This document shows, in pieces, positions 1-8,755 of a DNA stretch of 64,000 nucleotides. Source of the DNA: UBA5078 sp051252515 (GTDB taxonomy: Bacteria > Pseudomonadota > Gammaproteobacteria > Pseudomonadales > Pseudohongiellaceae). Both the position numbers and the translations under genes were made by a program. The notes under the pieces are model-generated. The model was given only the letters and a program-made list of their open reading frames with translations. It was not told the origin of the DNA and did not search any database. The stretch is taken from the NCBI GenBank assembly GCA_051252515.1, contig JBPOFS010000002.1:248001-312000 (forward strand), written 5' to 3'. Within the stretch, counting starts at the first letter, position 1. The number at the start of each line of letters is the position of its first letter.

Positions 1-815
1 TCAACAATCAACAGCAAGCCGTTGTCGTTGAGCAGGCTATGGGCATGTTGGAATGCTTCATGTGGCGATGGCAGGTGATGCAGCACCATGTCAAAGAGGA
101 CTAGATCGCAATGGGCCTGTTGCTCTAGGGCTTTGTGCGTATCGCCGTGGATGAAGGCCACGTTGGTAAGCCCTTCATTGGCCACAGTCTGTTTGGCAAG
201 ATTGAGCATTTCCAGTGCGTTATCCACGGCAATGACATTGTCAAAGCGATGGGCTAACTCCGCCAGTAGCTCACCTTGGCCAGGGCCAACCTCCATCACG
301 CGGTGTTGAGCGTTAAGATCAAGGCTGCGCATGAGGTCGAGCAAACTGCTCATATACTGAGCATGTTCGGCCACTAAGCCTTGTTTTTCTCTGAACTTAT
401 CGGCATGTCGCGTAAAAAACTGCAAAGACTGTTCTGAGCGTTCTTGTTGTACGACATTAAGACGCCCAATTAGTTCGGCACTAAGGGGAATCTTGTCGAT
501 GGCCTCAAACGCACTCTTTTTGAATCCGTGGTGGGGGTCATCGGCTGTGAGCAGGCGTCGTCTATAGAAGATGCTATTGCCTTCTCGACGAGTGCTGGCC
601 AGGCCCGCGGTCGCTAGAATCTTTAGATGATGGCTAAGGGCGGATTGGCGGATCTGCAAAATTTGCGAGATCTCGAGAACACCAAAGGAGCTAATGCGTA
701 GAAGTCGCAGGATTTCTAGGCGCAACGCATCCGCTAAGGCTTTGCACAGAGCGGTGAGCTCTTCTGCTTCGTCTTGCGAAGGGGTGTTGCTTGTAGAGAT
801 CGCGCTCAACGCCAA
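1..815 (-). CDS. ArsR-type regulator fused to a SAM methyltransferase domain, SahR-like (3' end outside window)
   Basis: The reading frame runs off the window start, so about 271 N-terminal residues are visible. Residues ~20-95 form an ArsR-type winged helix (helix-turn-helix around QSALSHHLKIL). Residues ~150-271 form a class I methyltransferase fold with the SAM-binding motif VMEVGPGQGELL and a later LVLFDMVLHHLP. This two-domain layout is that of SahR-type repressors, which sense S-adenosylhomocysteine and control methionine-cycle genes; in pseudomonads such a gene lies between metK and tktA, as I recall. There is no ATG in the open frame. I chose TTG at 815 because AGGG sits 7 nt upstream; TTG at 809 is the alternative. 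It diverges from tktA, with a palindrome in between that suggests autoregulation. SahR identity is inference from domain layout and position. Confidence 0.75.
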   Translation of the reverse strand, partial: MALSAISTSNTPSQDEAEELTALCKALADALRLEILRLLRISSFGVLEISQILQIRQSALSHHLKILATAGLASTRREGNSIFYRRRLLTADDPHHGFKKSAFEAIDKIPLSAELIGRLNVVQQERSEQSLQFFTRHADKFREKQGLVAEHAQYMSSLLDLMRSLDLNAQHRVMEVGPGQGELLAELAHRFDNVIAVDNALEMLNLAKQTVANEGLTNVAFIHGDTHKALEQQAHCDLVLFDMVLHHLPSPHEAFQHAHSLLNDNGLLLIV

Positions 816-870
816 TGGTTTGCCCTAATAATGAGTCATCGTGACGCAGGACTATATCAGCAATATATAT

Positions 871-894
871 CTATATCAAAATAAGTTGATATAG
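871..894. promoter_or_regulatory. Perfect 9-bp inverted repeat, putative operator of the SahR-like regulator
   Basis: CTATATCAA (871-879) and TTGATATAG (886-894) are perfect inverted copies with a 6-nt spacer. A further half site CTATATCA lies at 852-859, 19 bp upstream in direct orientation. The element is about 56 bp upstream of the regulator start and about 130 bp upstream of tktA, so autorepression is the simplest reading. The assignment to this regulator is inferred from proximity only. Confidence 0.6.
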
Positions 895-1023
895 CTTCCC
901 TAAAACGCTCTTTTGTATGCATATGAGGCAAAATAACAGGATGCTTAAGTAGCATATTGTGCCTAGGTGCGGGAAAATGACGGCCTTGTAAACACCACAG
1001 CCCAAGACAGGAGCTAACTCAGT

Positions 1024-3030
1024 ATGTCCAGCAGTGTCCCTTCGCGCAGAGAATGTGCCAACGCTATTCGAGCCCTCAGTATGGATGCGGTCCAAAAAGC
1101 CAACTCCGGGCACCCCGGCGCGCCCATGGGTATGGCTGATATTGCCGAAGTACTATGGAACGACTTCCTGAGTCACAGCCCCGTTAATCCTAATTGGATT
1201 AACCGCGACCGTTTTGTGATGTCCAATGGGCATGGCTCAATGCTGGTCTACTCATTGCTGCATTTAAGTGGCTACGATGTCTCAATCGATGACGTCAAAA
1301 ACTTCCGCCAGCTACACTCCAAGACACCAGGGCACCCTGAATTCGGTTATACCCCTGGGGTAGAGACGACGACGGGTCCCCTTGGACAAGGTCTTGCCAA
1401 TGGTGTCGGTATGGCCATCGCGGAGAAAACACTCGCGGCGCAGTTCAACCGTCCTGGTCTAGAAGTCATTGATCACAACACTTACGTATTCGCCGGTGAC
1501 GGCTGTTTGATGGAAGGCATCTCTCATGAAGTGTGCTCATTAGCGGGCACCTTGGCGTTGTCGAAACTGATAATGTTCTACGATGACAACGGCATCTCTA
1601 TCGATGGCGATATCGAAGGCTGGTTTACAGACGATACGACAAAGCGTTTCGAGTCTTACGGTTGGCAAGTACTCGCCGTGGACGGTCACGATGCCGAGCA
1701 GATTGCTAAGGCAGTGACAGAGGCAAAAGCTGACACACAGCGTCCTACTATTATTCGTTGTAAAACAGTCATTGGTTTTGGTTCGCCTGCCAAGCAAGGC
1801 ACTTCGGGTATTCATGGTTCACCACTGGGTGATGCCGAGATAGCGGCCACGCGTGAAGCCTTAGGTTGGGCTTATGGGCCTTTCGAAGTGCCAGAGACTA
1901 TTAAAAACGTGTGGGATGCTCGCGAAAAAGGTTTTGCTGCAGAATCCTCATGGAAAGAAATCATGGTGCGCTACGAAGAAGAGCACCCTGTTTTAGCGAT
2001 GGAGCTTATCCGTCGTCTAAAAGGCCAGTTGCCTAGTGATTTCAGTGCTAACGCTGAAGCGTATGTACAAGCCTGCCAAGCGAAAGGCGAGAAAGTCGCT
2101 AGCCGCAAGGCCTCACAGAATTGTTTGGGCGAGTTCGGGCAGTTGCTACCAGAACTCATCGGTGGCTCTGCGGATCTAGCCGGCTCTAATTTGACTGTAT
2201 GGTCTGGTACTCGTCCTATTACCGATAGCGCGGACGGTAACTACATCAATTACGGTGTGCGTGAATTTGGTATGAGCGCCATCATGAACGGCATCGCGCT
2301 GCACGGCGGGTTTATTCCTTACGGCGGTACCTTCTTAATCTTTATGGAATACGCGCGTAACGCTGTGCGTATGTCTGCATTGATGAAGCAGCATTGTGTG
2401 TTTGTTTATACCCATGACTCTATTGGTCAGGGCGAAGACGGCCCTACTCACCAACCAATCGAGCAATTGGCGAATCTACGTGTAACACCGAATATGTCTG
2501 TATGGCGTCCTTGTGATGCTGTCGAGACAGCGGTGTCTTGGAAGGCGGCGCTTGAGCACAACACTGGCCCAACTTCATTAGTATTCTCACGCCAAGGTCT
2601 TGCTCATCAAGAGCGAACGCCAGAGCAAGTCTCAGCGATCGCGCGCGGCGCCTATGTGCTACAAGACTGTGACGGCGAGCCAGAAGCGATTGTCATTGCG
2701 ACGGGTTCCGAAATGGAAATCAGCCGTGATGCAGTGACGCAATTGCAAAACAACGGGCTACGCGTTCGATTAGTGTCAATGCCATCGACTGATGTGTTTG
2801 AAGCACAAGATGCCGCGTACAAAGAAAGCGTATTGCCAGCATCAGTACGAGCGCGTGTTGCAGTCGAAGCAGCCGCTGCAGACTACTGGTATAAATACGT
2901 TGGCCTCGATGGTCGCGTAATCGGTATGACGACCTTTGGTGAGTCAGCCCCTGGTGGCACGTTGATGAAAGAGTTTGGTTTCACTGCAGAGAATATCGTA
3001 GCGACTGTTAGCGAGCTGTGTGCGAAGTAA
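1024..3030 (+). CDS. tktA: Transketolase
   Basis: Thiamine-diphosphate enzyme of 668 aa that moves two-carbon ketol units between sugar phosphates in the non-oxidative pentose phosphate pathway. Full family length. The N-terminal ThDP-binding part carries NSGHPGAPMG, TTGPLGQGLANGVG and the cofactor motif GDGCLMEG...DDNGISIDG (residues ~158-195). The pyrimidine domain has GGTFLIFMEYARNAVRMSAL and THDSIGQGEDGPTHQP, and a C-terminal domain follows. CAGGAG lies upstream of the ATG. It heads a same-strand cluster tkt-epd-pgk-fba. Its product erythrose 4-phosphate is the substrate of the next gene product. Confidence 0.97.
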   Translation: MSSSVPSRRECANAIRALSMDAVQKANSGHPGAPMGMADIAEVLWNDFLSHSPVNPNWINRDRFVMSNGHGSMLVYSLLHLSGYDVSIDDVKNFRQLHSKTPGHPEFGYTPGVETTTGPLGQGLANGVGMAIAEKTLAAQFNRPGLEVIDHNTYVFAGDGCLMEGISHEVCSLAGTLALSKLIMFYDDNGISIDGDIEGWFTDDTTKRFESYGWQVLAVDGHDAEQIAKAVTEAKADTQRPTIIRCKTVIGFGSPAKQGTSGIHGSPLGDAEIAATREALGWAYGPFEVPETIKNVWDAREKGFAAESSWKEIMVRYEEEHPVLAMELIRRLKGQLPSDFSANAEAYVQACQAKGEKVASRKASQNCLGEFGQLLPELIGGSADLAGSNLTVWSGTRPITDSADGNYINYGVREFGMSAIMNGIALHGGFIPYGGTFLIFMEYARNAVRMSALMKQHCVFVYTHDSIGQGEDGPTHQPIEQLANLRVTPNMSVWRPCDAVETAVSWKAALEHNTGPTSLVFSRQGLAHQERTPEQVSAIARGAYVLQDCDGEPEAIVIATGSEMEISRDAVTQLQNNGLRVRLVSMPSTDVFEAQDAAYKESVLPASVRARVAVEAAAADYWYKYVGLDGRVIGMTTFGESAPGGTLMKEFGFTAENIVATVSELCAK

Positions 3031-3069
3031 TACATTACTCGGGCAAAGGCCTGTGCAAGTGAGAGGGAT

Positions 3070-4104
3070 ATGGCTTACCGAATTGCCATAAACGGGTATG
3101 GTCGTATTGGGCGTTGTGTATTGCGCGCCCTATATGAATCGAGCGCACATAACGATATTAGCATCGTTGCCATCAATGATTTGGCGGATACCCATTCGCT
3201 GGCCTACCTCACGCGGTACGACAGTACGCATGGTCGATTTCCGGGTCAGATCGAAAACACCGAAGACAAATTGATAATCGATGGTCATGAGATTGCGGTG
3301 TTCTCAGAGCCGGACATTGCAAAGCTACCTTGGGAAGCGCTAGGGATAGATTTAGTAATGGAGTGCACTGGCACCTTTACGGATCGTCCTACGGCAGCGC
3401 GGCATTTGCAAAGCGGTGCCAAGCGAGTGCTATTTTCGCAGCCAGCTCAGAGCGATGTTGATGCTACGGTTATCTACGGTGTTAATCACACCAGTTTGCG
3501 TCCTGAGCACAAAATTATTTCCAATGCGTCATGCACGACTAACTGTATTGTTCCTGTCATACAGTGTCTAGATGATTGCTTTGGTATTGAAAACGGGGTG
3601 ATCACCACTATTCATTCGGCGATGAATGACCAGCCTGTGATTGACGCGTTTCATAATCATGATTTGCGTAAAACCCGAAGCGCCGTGCAATCGATCATTC
3701 CCGTTAACACGGAAATCGATAAAGGCATCGGGCGCATCTTGCCGCATTTAGAGGGCCGTTTTTCTGCGCAAGCGATGCGGGTTCCTACGGTGAATGTGTC
3801 GGCCATTGATCTCACGGTTGTGCTCAATGCTGATGTGACCATGGAGTCTATCAATGCGGCGATTCGTGAAGGCGCAAAGAACTCCATGCCACAAGTGTTG
3901 GCGTGTACCGATGAGCCTTTGGCTTCCTGTGATTTTAATCATGACCCAAGGTCCGCCATTGTGGATTTAAGTCAAACCCGTGTCAGCGGTAAACGCTTAG
4001 TCAAAGTACTAACGTGGTTTGATAATGAATGGGCATTCGCCAATCGAATGCTCGACGTAGCACAAGTAATGCAAACACTAGAGAACGAGGGTAAGTCCGA
4101 GTAA
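3070..4104 (+). CDS. epd: Erythrose-4-phosphate dehydrogenase (GAPDH family)
   Basis: NAD-dependent dehydrogenase of 344 aa with an N-terminal Rossmann motif INGYGRIGRCVLRALYES and the catalytic cysteine in SNASCTTNC (residues ~151-159). The sequence follows E. coli Epd rather than GapA: IHSAMNDQ and DFNHDPRSAIVD are Epd-like, from memory of that protein. Epd oxidises erythrose 4-phosphate to 4-phosphoerythronate, the entry to DXP-dependent vitamin B6 synthesis. It sits between tktA and pgk, as in many gammaproteobacteria, and its stop codon overlaps the pgk start by one base (TAATG). A glyceraldehyde-3-phosphate role cannot be excluded from sequence. Confidence 0.88.
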   Translation: MAYRIAINGYGRIGRCVLRALYESSAHNDISIVAINDLADTHSLAYLTRYDSTHGRFPGQIENTEDKLIIDGHEIAVFSEPDIAKLPWEALGIDLVMECTGTFTDRPTAARHLQSGAKRVLFSQPAQSDVDATVIYGVNHTSLRPEHKIISNASCTTNCIVPVIQCLDDCFGIENGVITTIHSAMNDQPVIDAFHNHDLRKTRSAVQSIIPVNTEIDKGIGRILPHLEGRFSAQAMRVPTVNVSAIDLTVVLNADVTMESINAAIREGAKNSMPQVLACTDEPLASCDFNHDPRSAIVDLSQTRVSGKRLVKVLTWFDNEWAFANRMLDVAQVMQTLENEGKSE

Positions 4105-5282
4105 TGGCTATATTAAGAATGCAGGACTTAAATCTGCGCAGCAAACGCGTGTTAATTCGCGAAGACTTAAATGTCCCCATCAAAGACGGCGAGATCGTCA
4201 ATGACACACGCATTCGTGCCGCCATCCCAAGCATTGAGATGGCTTTACAGGCTGGCGCTAAAGTCATTGTCATGTCTCACCTCGGCCGACCTACCGAAGG
4301 CGTCCCCATCAGTGAGCAACCAGAGGCCTCATTAGCGCCTGTGGCAAAACATCTTGCGAAGTTATTGGGCGTTGACGTGAACTTATCAACGAACTATTAC
4401 AACAACCCGGCGCAAGTTAATCCGGGCGAAGGCGAAATAGTTTTACTAGAAAACATCCGCATTAATGCGGGCGAAAAAAGTAACGATGACGAATTAGCAA
4501 AACACTATGCGGCATTGTGTGACGTGTTTGTCATGGATGCATTTGGCACCGCGCACAGAGCGCAGGCCTCTACTCACGGTGTGGCAAAATTTGCGGCGCA
4601 GTGTTGTGCTGGCCCGCTGCTGGCAAAAGAACTCGATGCGCTTGAATTGGCTTTGAAAAAGCCAGAGCGTCCGATGCTGGCGATTGTGGGTGGCGCGAAG
4701 GTGTCCAGTAAATTGCAGGTGCTCGAAAGCCTTGCGGGGATCGTTGATCAACTGATTGTTGGTGGCGGTATTGCCAATACTTTCTTGCTGGCAGCCGGAC
4801 ACAATGTAGGTTTGTCTCTAGTAGAGAAAGACTTGCTCGACACCGCGAAGGCATTAATGGCGAAAACGAATATTCCGATGCCAATCGATGTGCGTGTCGC
4901 TAAATCATTTTCTGCAGACGCCCAAGCCACTATTAAGTTAGTGAGCGAGGTTAGTGATGACGATATGATTTTGGATGTAGGGCCACAAACAGAGGCCATG
5001 TTCACTGAAATCATTGCAGGCATGAAAACAATTATTTGGAATGGCCCGGTCGGTGTATTCGAGTTCGAGCAGTTTGAACACGGTACGCGCGCAGTGGCCA
5101 AAGCGGTGGCGAGAAATAAAGGTTTCTCCATCGCCGGTGGTGGCGAAACAATATCGGCTATCGATAAGTTTGACGTCACAAAGGACATCTCCTATATCTC
5201 CACAGGTGGCGGAGCGTTCTTAGAGTTTGTGCAGGGCGAGACATTGCCTGCAGTACAAATACTTGATGAAATGGGAAAATAG
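4104..5282 (+). CDS. pgk: Phosphoglycerate kinase
   Basis: Cytosolic glycolytic kinase of 392 aa, the normal monomer length. It interconverts 1,3-bisphosphoglycerate + ADP and 3-phosphoglycerate + ATP. The N-terminal substrate domain shows VLIREDLNVPIKDG and SHLGRPTEG. The C-terminal nucleotide domain shows AIVGGAKVSSKLQVLE, NGPVGVFE and the terminal GGGETI...STGGGAFLEF signature. The ATG overlaps the epd stop, so the two are translationally coupled. Confidence 0.97.
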   Translation: MAILRMQDLNLRSKRVLIREDLNVPIKDGEIVNDTRIRAAIPSIEMALQAGAKVIVMSHLGRPTEGVPISEQPEASLAPVAKHLAKLLGVDVNLSTNYYNNPAQVNPGEGEIVLLENIRINAGEKSNDDELAKHYAALCDVFVMDAFGTAHRAQASTHGVAKFAAQCCAGPLLAKELDALELALKKPERPMLAIVGGAKVSSKLQVLESLAGIVDQLIVGGGIANTFLLAAGHNVGLSLVEKDLLDTAKALMAKTNIPMPIDVRVAKSFSADAQATIKLVSEVSDDDMILDVGPQTEAMFTEIIAGMKTIIWNGPVGVFEFEQFEHGTRAVAKAVARNKGFSIAGGGETISAIDKFDVTKDISYISTGGGAFLEFVQGETLPAVQILDEMGK

Positions 5283-5325
5283 AGTTTCTTTAACACTTTC
5301 AGAGAAATATTTTACGAGGTAGCAA

Positions 5326-6363
5326 ATGGCATTAATTAGCTTACGACAGCTTCTAGATCATGCGGCAGAGCACTCCTATGGCGTGCCAGCATTCAATGTA
5401 AACAACTTGGAGCAAGTGCGTGCCATCATGGAAGCGGCAGACGAGACGAATAGTCCCGTTATTTTGCAAGCCTCCGCTGGTGCTCGAAAATATGCGGGTT
5501 CTAATTTCTTGAAGCATTTGATTCAAGCCGCAATTGAAGAGTTTCCGCATATACCAATCGTGATGCATCAGGACCACGGGATGTCTCCTGCGATATGTCA
5601 GCGCTCTATTCAGCTGGGTTTCTCCTCGGTGATGATGGATGGCTCGTTAGGCGAAGACGGCAAGACGCCAATGGACTATGACTACAATGTTGCCGTGACT
5701 AAGCTCACTGTTGATATGGCGCACGCCTGTGGCGTATCGGTAGAAGGCGAAATCGGTTGCCTAGGTTCGCTTGAGACTGGCATGGCTGGCGAAGAAGATG
5801 GTGTGGGTGCTGAGGGCGTGCTTTCAATGGCGCAGATGCTTACCGACCCAGAAGAAGCCGCAAGCTTTGTTAACGACACTGGCGTTGATGCCTTAGCAAT
5901 CGCTGTAGGCACTAGCCACGGGGCGTACAAGTTTAGTCGTCCACCGACTGGTGACATCCTGGCGATCGAGCGCATTAAAGAGATTCACCGTCGCATTCCT
6001 AACACGCATCTTGTGATGCACGGTTCTTCATCGGTCCCGCAAGAATGGTTGGCTGTGATCAATCAGTTTGGTGGTGAGATTCCAGAGACTTACGGTGTGC
6101 CAGTTGAAGAGATTCAAGAAGGCATTCGCCATGGCGTACGTAAAGTGAATATCGACACAGATCTACGTTTGGCTTCGACTGGCGCGGTTCGTAAGTTCCT
6201 TGCAGAGAACAAGTCTGAGTTTGATCCGCGTAAATTCTTGATCCCTACAATGACTGCGATGAAGTCAGTAGTTGTGCAGCGCCTTGAGGCATTTGGCACA
6301 GCTGGTCAGATCTCGCGCATGGGTAAAGTGTATTCGCTAGAAGAGATGTCTGGACGTTATTAA
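5326..6363 (+). CDS. fba: Fructose-bisphosphate aldolase, class II
   Basis: Zinc-dependent aldolase of 345 aa of the CbbA/Fba type seen in pseudomonads. It cleaves or forms fructose 1,6-bisphosphate (and sedoheptulose bisphosphate in some members). Metal and active-site motifs are visible: HQDHG (residues ~82-86), SVMMDGSLGEDGKTP, the GEIGCLGSLETG loop, AVGTSHGAYKF, LVMHGSSSVP and GVRKVNIDTDLRLA. The last gene of the tkt-epd-pgk-fba cluster, 43 nt after pgk, with AGGTAG before its ATG. Confidence 0.96.
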   Translation: MALISLRQLLDHAAEHSYGVPAFNVNNLEQVRAIMEAADETNSPVILQASAGARKYAGSNFLKHLIQAAIEEFPHIPIVMHQDHGMSPAICQRSIQLGFSSVMMDGSLGEDGKTPMDYDYNVAVTKLTVDMAHACGVSVEGEIGCLGSLETGMAGEEDGVGAEGVLSMAQMLTDPEEAASFVNDTGVDALAIAVGTSHGAYKFSRPPTGDILAIERIKEIHRRIPNTHLVMHGSSSVPQEWLAVINQFGGEIPETYGVPVEEIQEGIRHGVRKVNIDTDLRLASTGAVRKFLAENKSEFDPRKFLIPTMTAMKSVVVQRLEAFGTAGQISRMGKVYSLEEMSGRY

Positions 6364-6379
6364 TTGCTAAGGCGGCTAT

Positions 6380-7342
6380 ATGTTCAATGCCAGTGATATC
6401 GAACCACTAAGGGCTAGTTTGCCCGCGTTTGATTTTCACGAAGGCATTGTCGATAGCCCGCTGCTGTCACGCTACCTGCAACACTATGGGCTTGGCGTTG
6501 ACGCACTGAACGAAGATAAAACCCGTGGCATTGAACATGCCATGGGTTTTTTTTCGAGTGCGAATTTTAAGATCGCTTGCCACTATTATCGCCCTGATAA
6601 TGCAGGCGGAACAGTTTTTGTGGTGCACGGTTACTACGACCATGTCGGCTTATTCGCGCATATCATTCGATATTGTTTGGCGCGTAACTTGGCCGTGATT
6701 GCATTCGATTTGCCCGGTCATGGGTTATCAACTGGCCCTGCGGCGAGTATCGATTCGTTCTCTCAGTACACGCAAGTGTTTGCAGATTGCGTGGCGATGG
6801 CCCAGGCGCAAAATCTACAGGGCCCCTTTCATGTACTTGGTCAGAGTACGGGCGGGTCTATCATCATGGACTATTGCCTGAGTCGATGTGAGCAGAGCCG
6901 GCAGGAGTTTGAGCACATTGTGTTGTTGGCGCCCTTAGTGCGCCCTCACGATTGGGCGCGTGGCTCTATGTTGCACTCAGTGGTCAATGTGTTTGTGAAA
7001 AGCATTGGCCGCACTTTCGCCACGAACAGTCACGACGATGTGTTTTTGAAGTTTCTGCGCGAAGAAGATCCCTTGCAGTGTGATCGCTTGGTCAGTGCTT
7101 GGGTGAGTGCGTTAAAGCGGTGGTTAAAAGTTTTCGAGGGATATAAAAGCTGTGATGTCTCGGTGACGATCATTCAAGGCGGGGAGGATACCACCGTCGA
7201 TTGGCGCTATAACCTAATCAAAATTAAGTCCAAGCTGCCTAATTCGAGAGTGTTTATGCTGCCTGAGGGGCGGCATCATTTGGCTAATGAAAGCCCAGAG
7301 ATACGAGCGCAGCTAACGAGTTTCCTCGATAGCGCGCTCTAA
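6380..7342 (+). CDS. Alpha/beta hydrolase, monoacylglycerol lipase-like
   Basis: A 320-aa hydrolase with VFVVHGYYDHVG (oxyanion HG motif, residues ~75-86), FDLPGHGLSTG, and the nucleophile elbow LGQSTGGS (residues ~153-160). The likely acid (GGEDTTVDW) and the histidine in GRHHLANE are also visible. No signal peptide, so probably cytosolic. The layout resembles the Hydrolase_4/monoglyceride lipase group; the substrate is unknown. It starts 16 nt after fba with AAGGCGG upstream, so it may be cotranscribed with the carbon cluster, and it converges on serA with a 12-nt gap. Confidence 0.8.
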   Translation: MFNASDIEPLRASLPAFDFHEGIVDSPLLSRYLQHYGLGVDALNEDKTRGIEHAMGFFSSANFKIACHYYRPDNAGGTVFVVHGYYDHVGLFAHIIRYCLARNLAVIAFDLPGHGLSTGPAASIDSFSQYTQVFADCVAMAQAQNLQGPFHVLGQSTGGSIIMDYCLSRCEQSRQEFEHIVLLAPLVRPHDWARGSMLHSVVNVFVKSIGRTFATNSHDDVFLKFLREEDPLQCDRLVSAWVSALKRWLKVFEGYKSCDVSVTIIQGGEDTTVDWRYNLIKIKSKLPNSRVFMLPEGRHHLANESPEIRAQLTSFLDSAL

Positions 7343-7354
7343 CACTGCTATTGC

Positions 7355-8584
7355 TTAAAACAATACGCGGCAACGAACAGTGCCTTTTACCTTATGCAAT
7401 TTCTCTAGCGCTATATCGCTATATTCCACATCGATGTCAGTGACTACATAGCCAATTTCGTCATTGGTTTGCAGGAACTGTGAGCGAATATTAACGCCTG
7501 TTTCTGAGAAGATATTGTTGATTTCAGAAAGCACGCCAGGAATATTGTGGTGAATATGCAGGAGGCGGTGCTTGCCAGGGTGAGCCGGTAGCGCAACCTC
7601 AGGAAAGTTAACAGAGGTAAAGGACGAGCCGTTATCGCTGTACTTAATAAGCTTTTCAGCCACTTCAAAACCAATGTTTTCTTGCGCTTCCATCGTGCTG
7701 CCGCCGATATGCGGAGTCAGGATGCAGTTGTCGAATTCACGCAGTGGTGAGATAAACTCGTCGTCGTTTGAGCGCGGCTCTGTTGGGAACACGTCAATCG
7801 CAGCGCCTGCTAGGTGGCCACTCTTCAGTGCGGCGGCTAGAGCGTCGATATCCACCACTGTGCCGCGTGATGCGTTGATCAAGATGCTGCCTTTTTTCAT
7901 CCAGCTCAATTGTTCAGCGCCAATCATATTGGCTGTTTGGCGTGTTTCTGGCACGTGCAAGCTGATGACATCGCAAGTTTCCATGAGAGCCTTAAGGCTG
8001 TCGAGTTGCTCGGCATTGCCAAGAGGCAGCTTGCTAATAATATCAAAGAGATAGACTTTCATGCCCATTGACTCGGCCAGTACACTTAGCTGCGAACCGA
8101 TGTTGCCATAGCCGATAAGGCCAAGCTTTTTGCCACGGGTCTCGAAGGAGCCTTTAGCCACTTTCTGCCAAACACCTTCGTGGGCCTTAGCGTTCTTCTC
8201 GGGGATTCCGCGAAGCAGTAGGATCGATTGTGCAATCACCAGTTCAGCAACGCTGCGCGTGTTGGAAAATGGCGCGTTGAACACTGGAATGCCATGCTCA
8301 AGAGCTGCATCAAGGTCTACCTGATTCGTTCCGATACAAAAGCACCCGACCGCTTGGAGTTTCTCTGCTGCCTCGAATACTGTCTTCGTAAGCTGCGTGC
8401 GCGAGCGTAATCCCACAAAATGGGCGTCACGAATTTTTTCGATCAGTTGATCTTCTGGAAGCGAGGTCTTCAAATATTCAATATTGGTATAACCTGCTTT
8501 GTGCAGCGTATCGACAGCGCTTTGGTGAAGTCCTTCGAGAAGTAAAAACTTGATCTTGCTCTTTTCCAGCGATGTGGGATTCAT
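7355..8584 (-). CDS. serA: D-3-phosphoglycerate dehydrogenase
   Basis: First enzyme of serine synthesis: NAD-dependent oxidation of 3-phosphoglycerate. The 409-aa protein has the two-part D-isomer-specific dehydrogenase fold, with the NAD motif LGLIGYGNIGSQ (residues ~154-165), the catalytic INASRGTVVD and LTPHIGGST regions, and a C-terminal ACT domain (from ~residue 340, HHNIPGVLSEIN) that normally binds serine for feedback inhibition. E. coli SerA also reduces 2-oxoglutarate to D-2-hydroxyglutarate, which fits the divergent neighbour at 8756. Confidence 0.96.
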   Translation of the reverse strand: MNPTSLEKSKIKFLLLEGLHQSAVDTLHKAGYTNIEYLKTSLPEDQLIEKIRDAHFVGLRSRTQLTKTVFEAAEKLQAVGCFCIGTNQVDLDAALEHGIPVFNAPFSNTRSVAELVIAQSILLLRGIPEKNAKAHEGVWQKVAKGSFETRGKKLGLIGYGNIGSQLSVLAESMGMKVYLFDIISKLPLGNAEQLDSLKALMETCDVISLHVPETRQTANMIGAEQLSWMKKGSILINASRGTVVDIDALAAALKSGHLAGAAIDVFPTEPRSNDDEFISPLREFDNCILTPHIGGSTMEAQENIGFEVAEKLIKYSDNGSSFTSVNFPEVALPAHPGKHRLLHIHHNIPGVLSEINNIFSETGVNIRSQFLQTNDEIGYVVTDIDVEYSDIALEKLHKVKGTVRCRVLF

Positions 8585-8755
8585 TTTCTGCGATTTCTCT
8601 TAACAAGTGGGCCGAGTAGATAAGATGCCTATGTTACCATAAGCGCCGCTAGCAAGCGGATGAAAAGTCTTCGTGAACAAGTTGAAAATAATTCACCCTC
8701 CCCTAGCCCCAACGCCATTAGAATTCACCAATCTTTTATTATGGTTGCCTTATAA

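Noticed and set aside
4748..5188. 146-aa frame antisense to pgk.
   Set aside because: Mirror frame of a highly conserved enzyme; no start signal or protein features.
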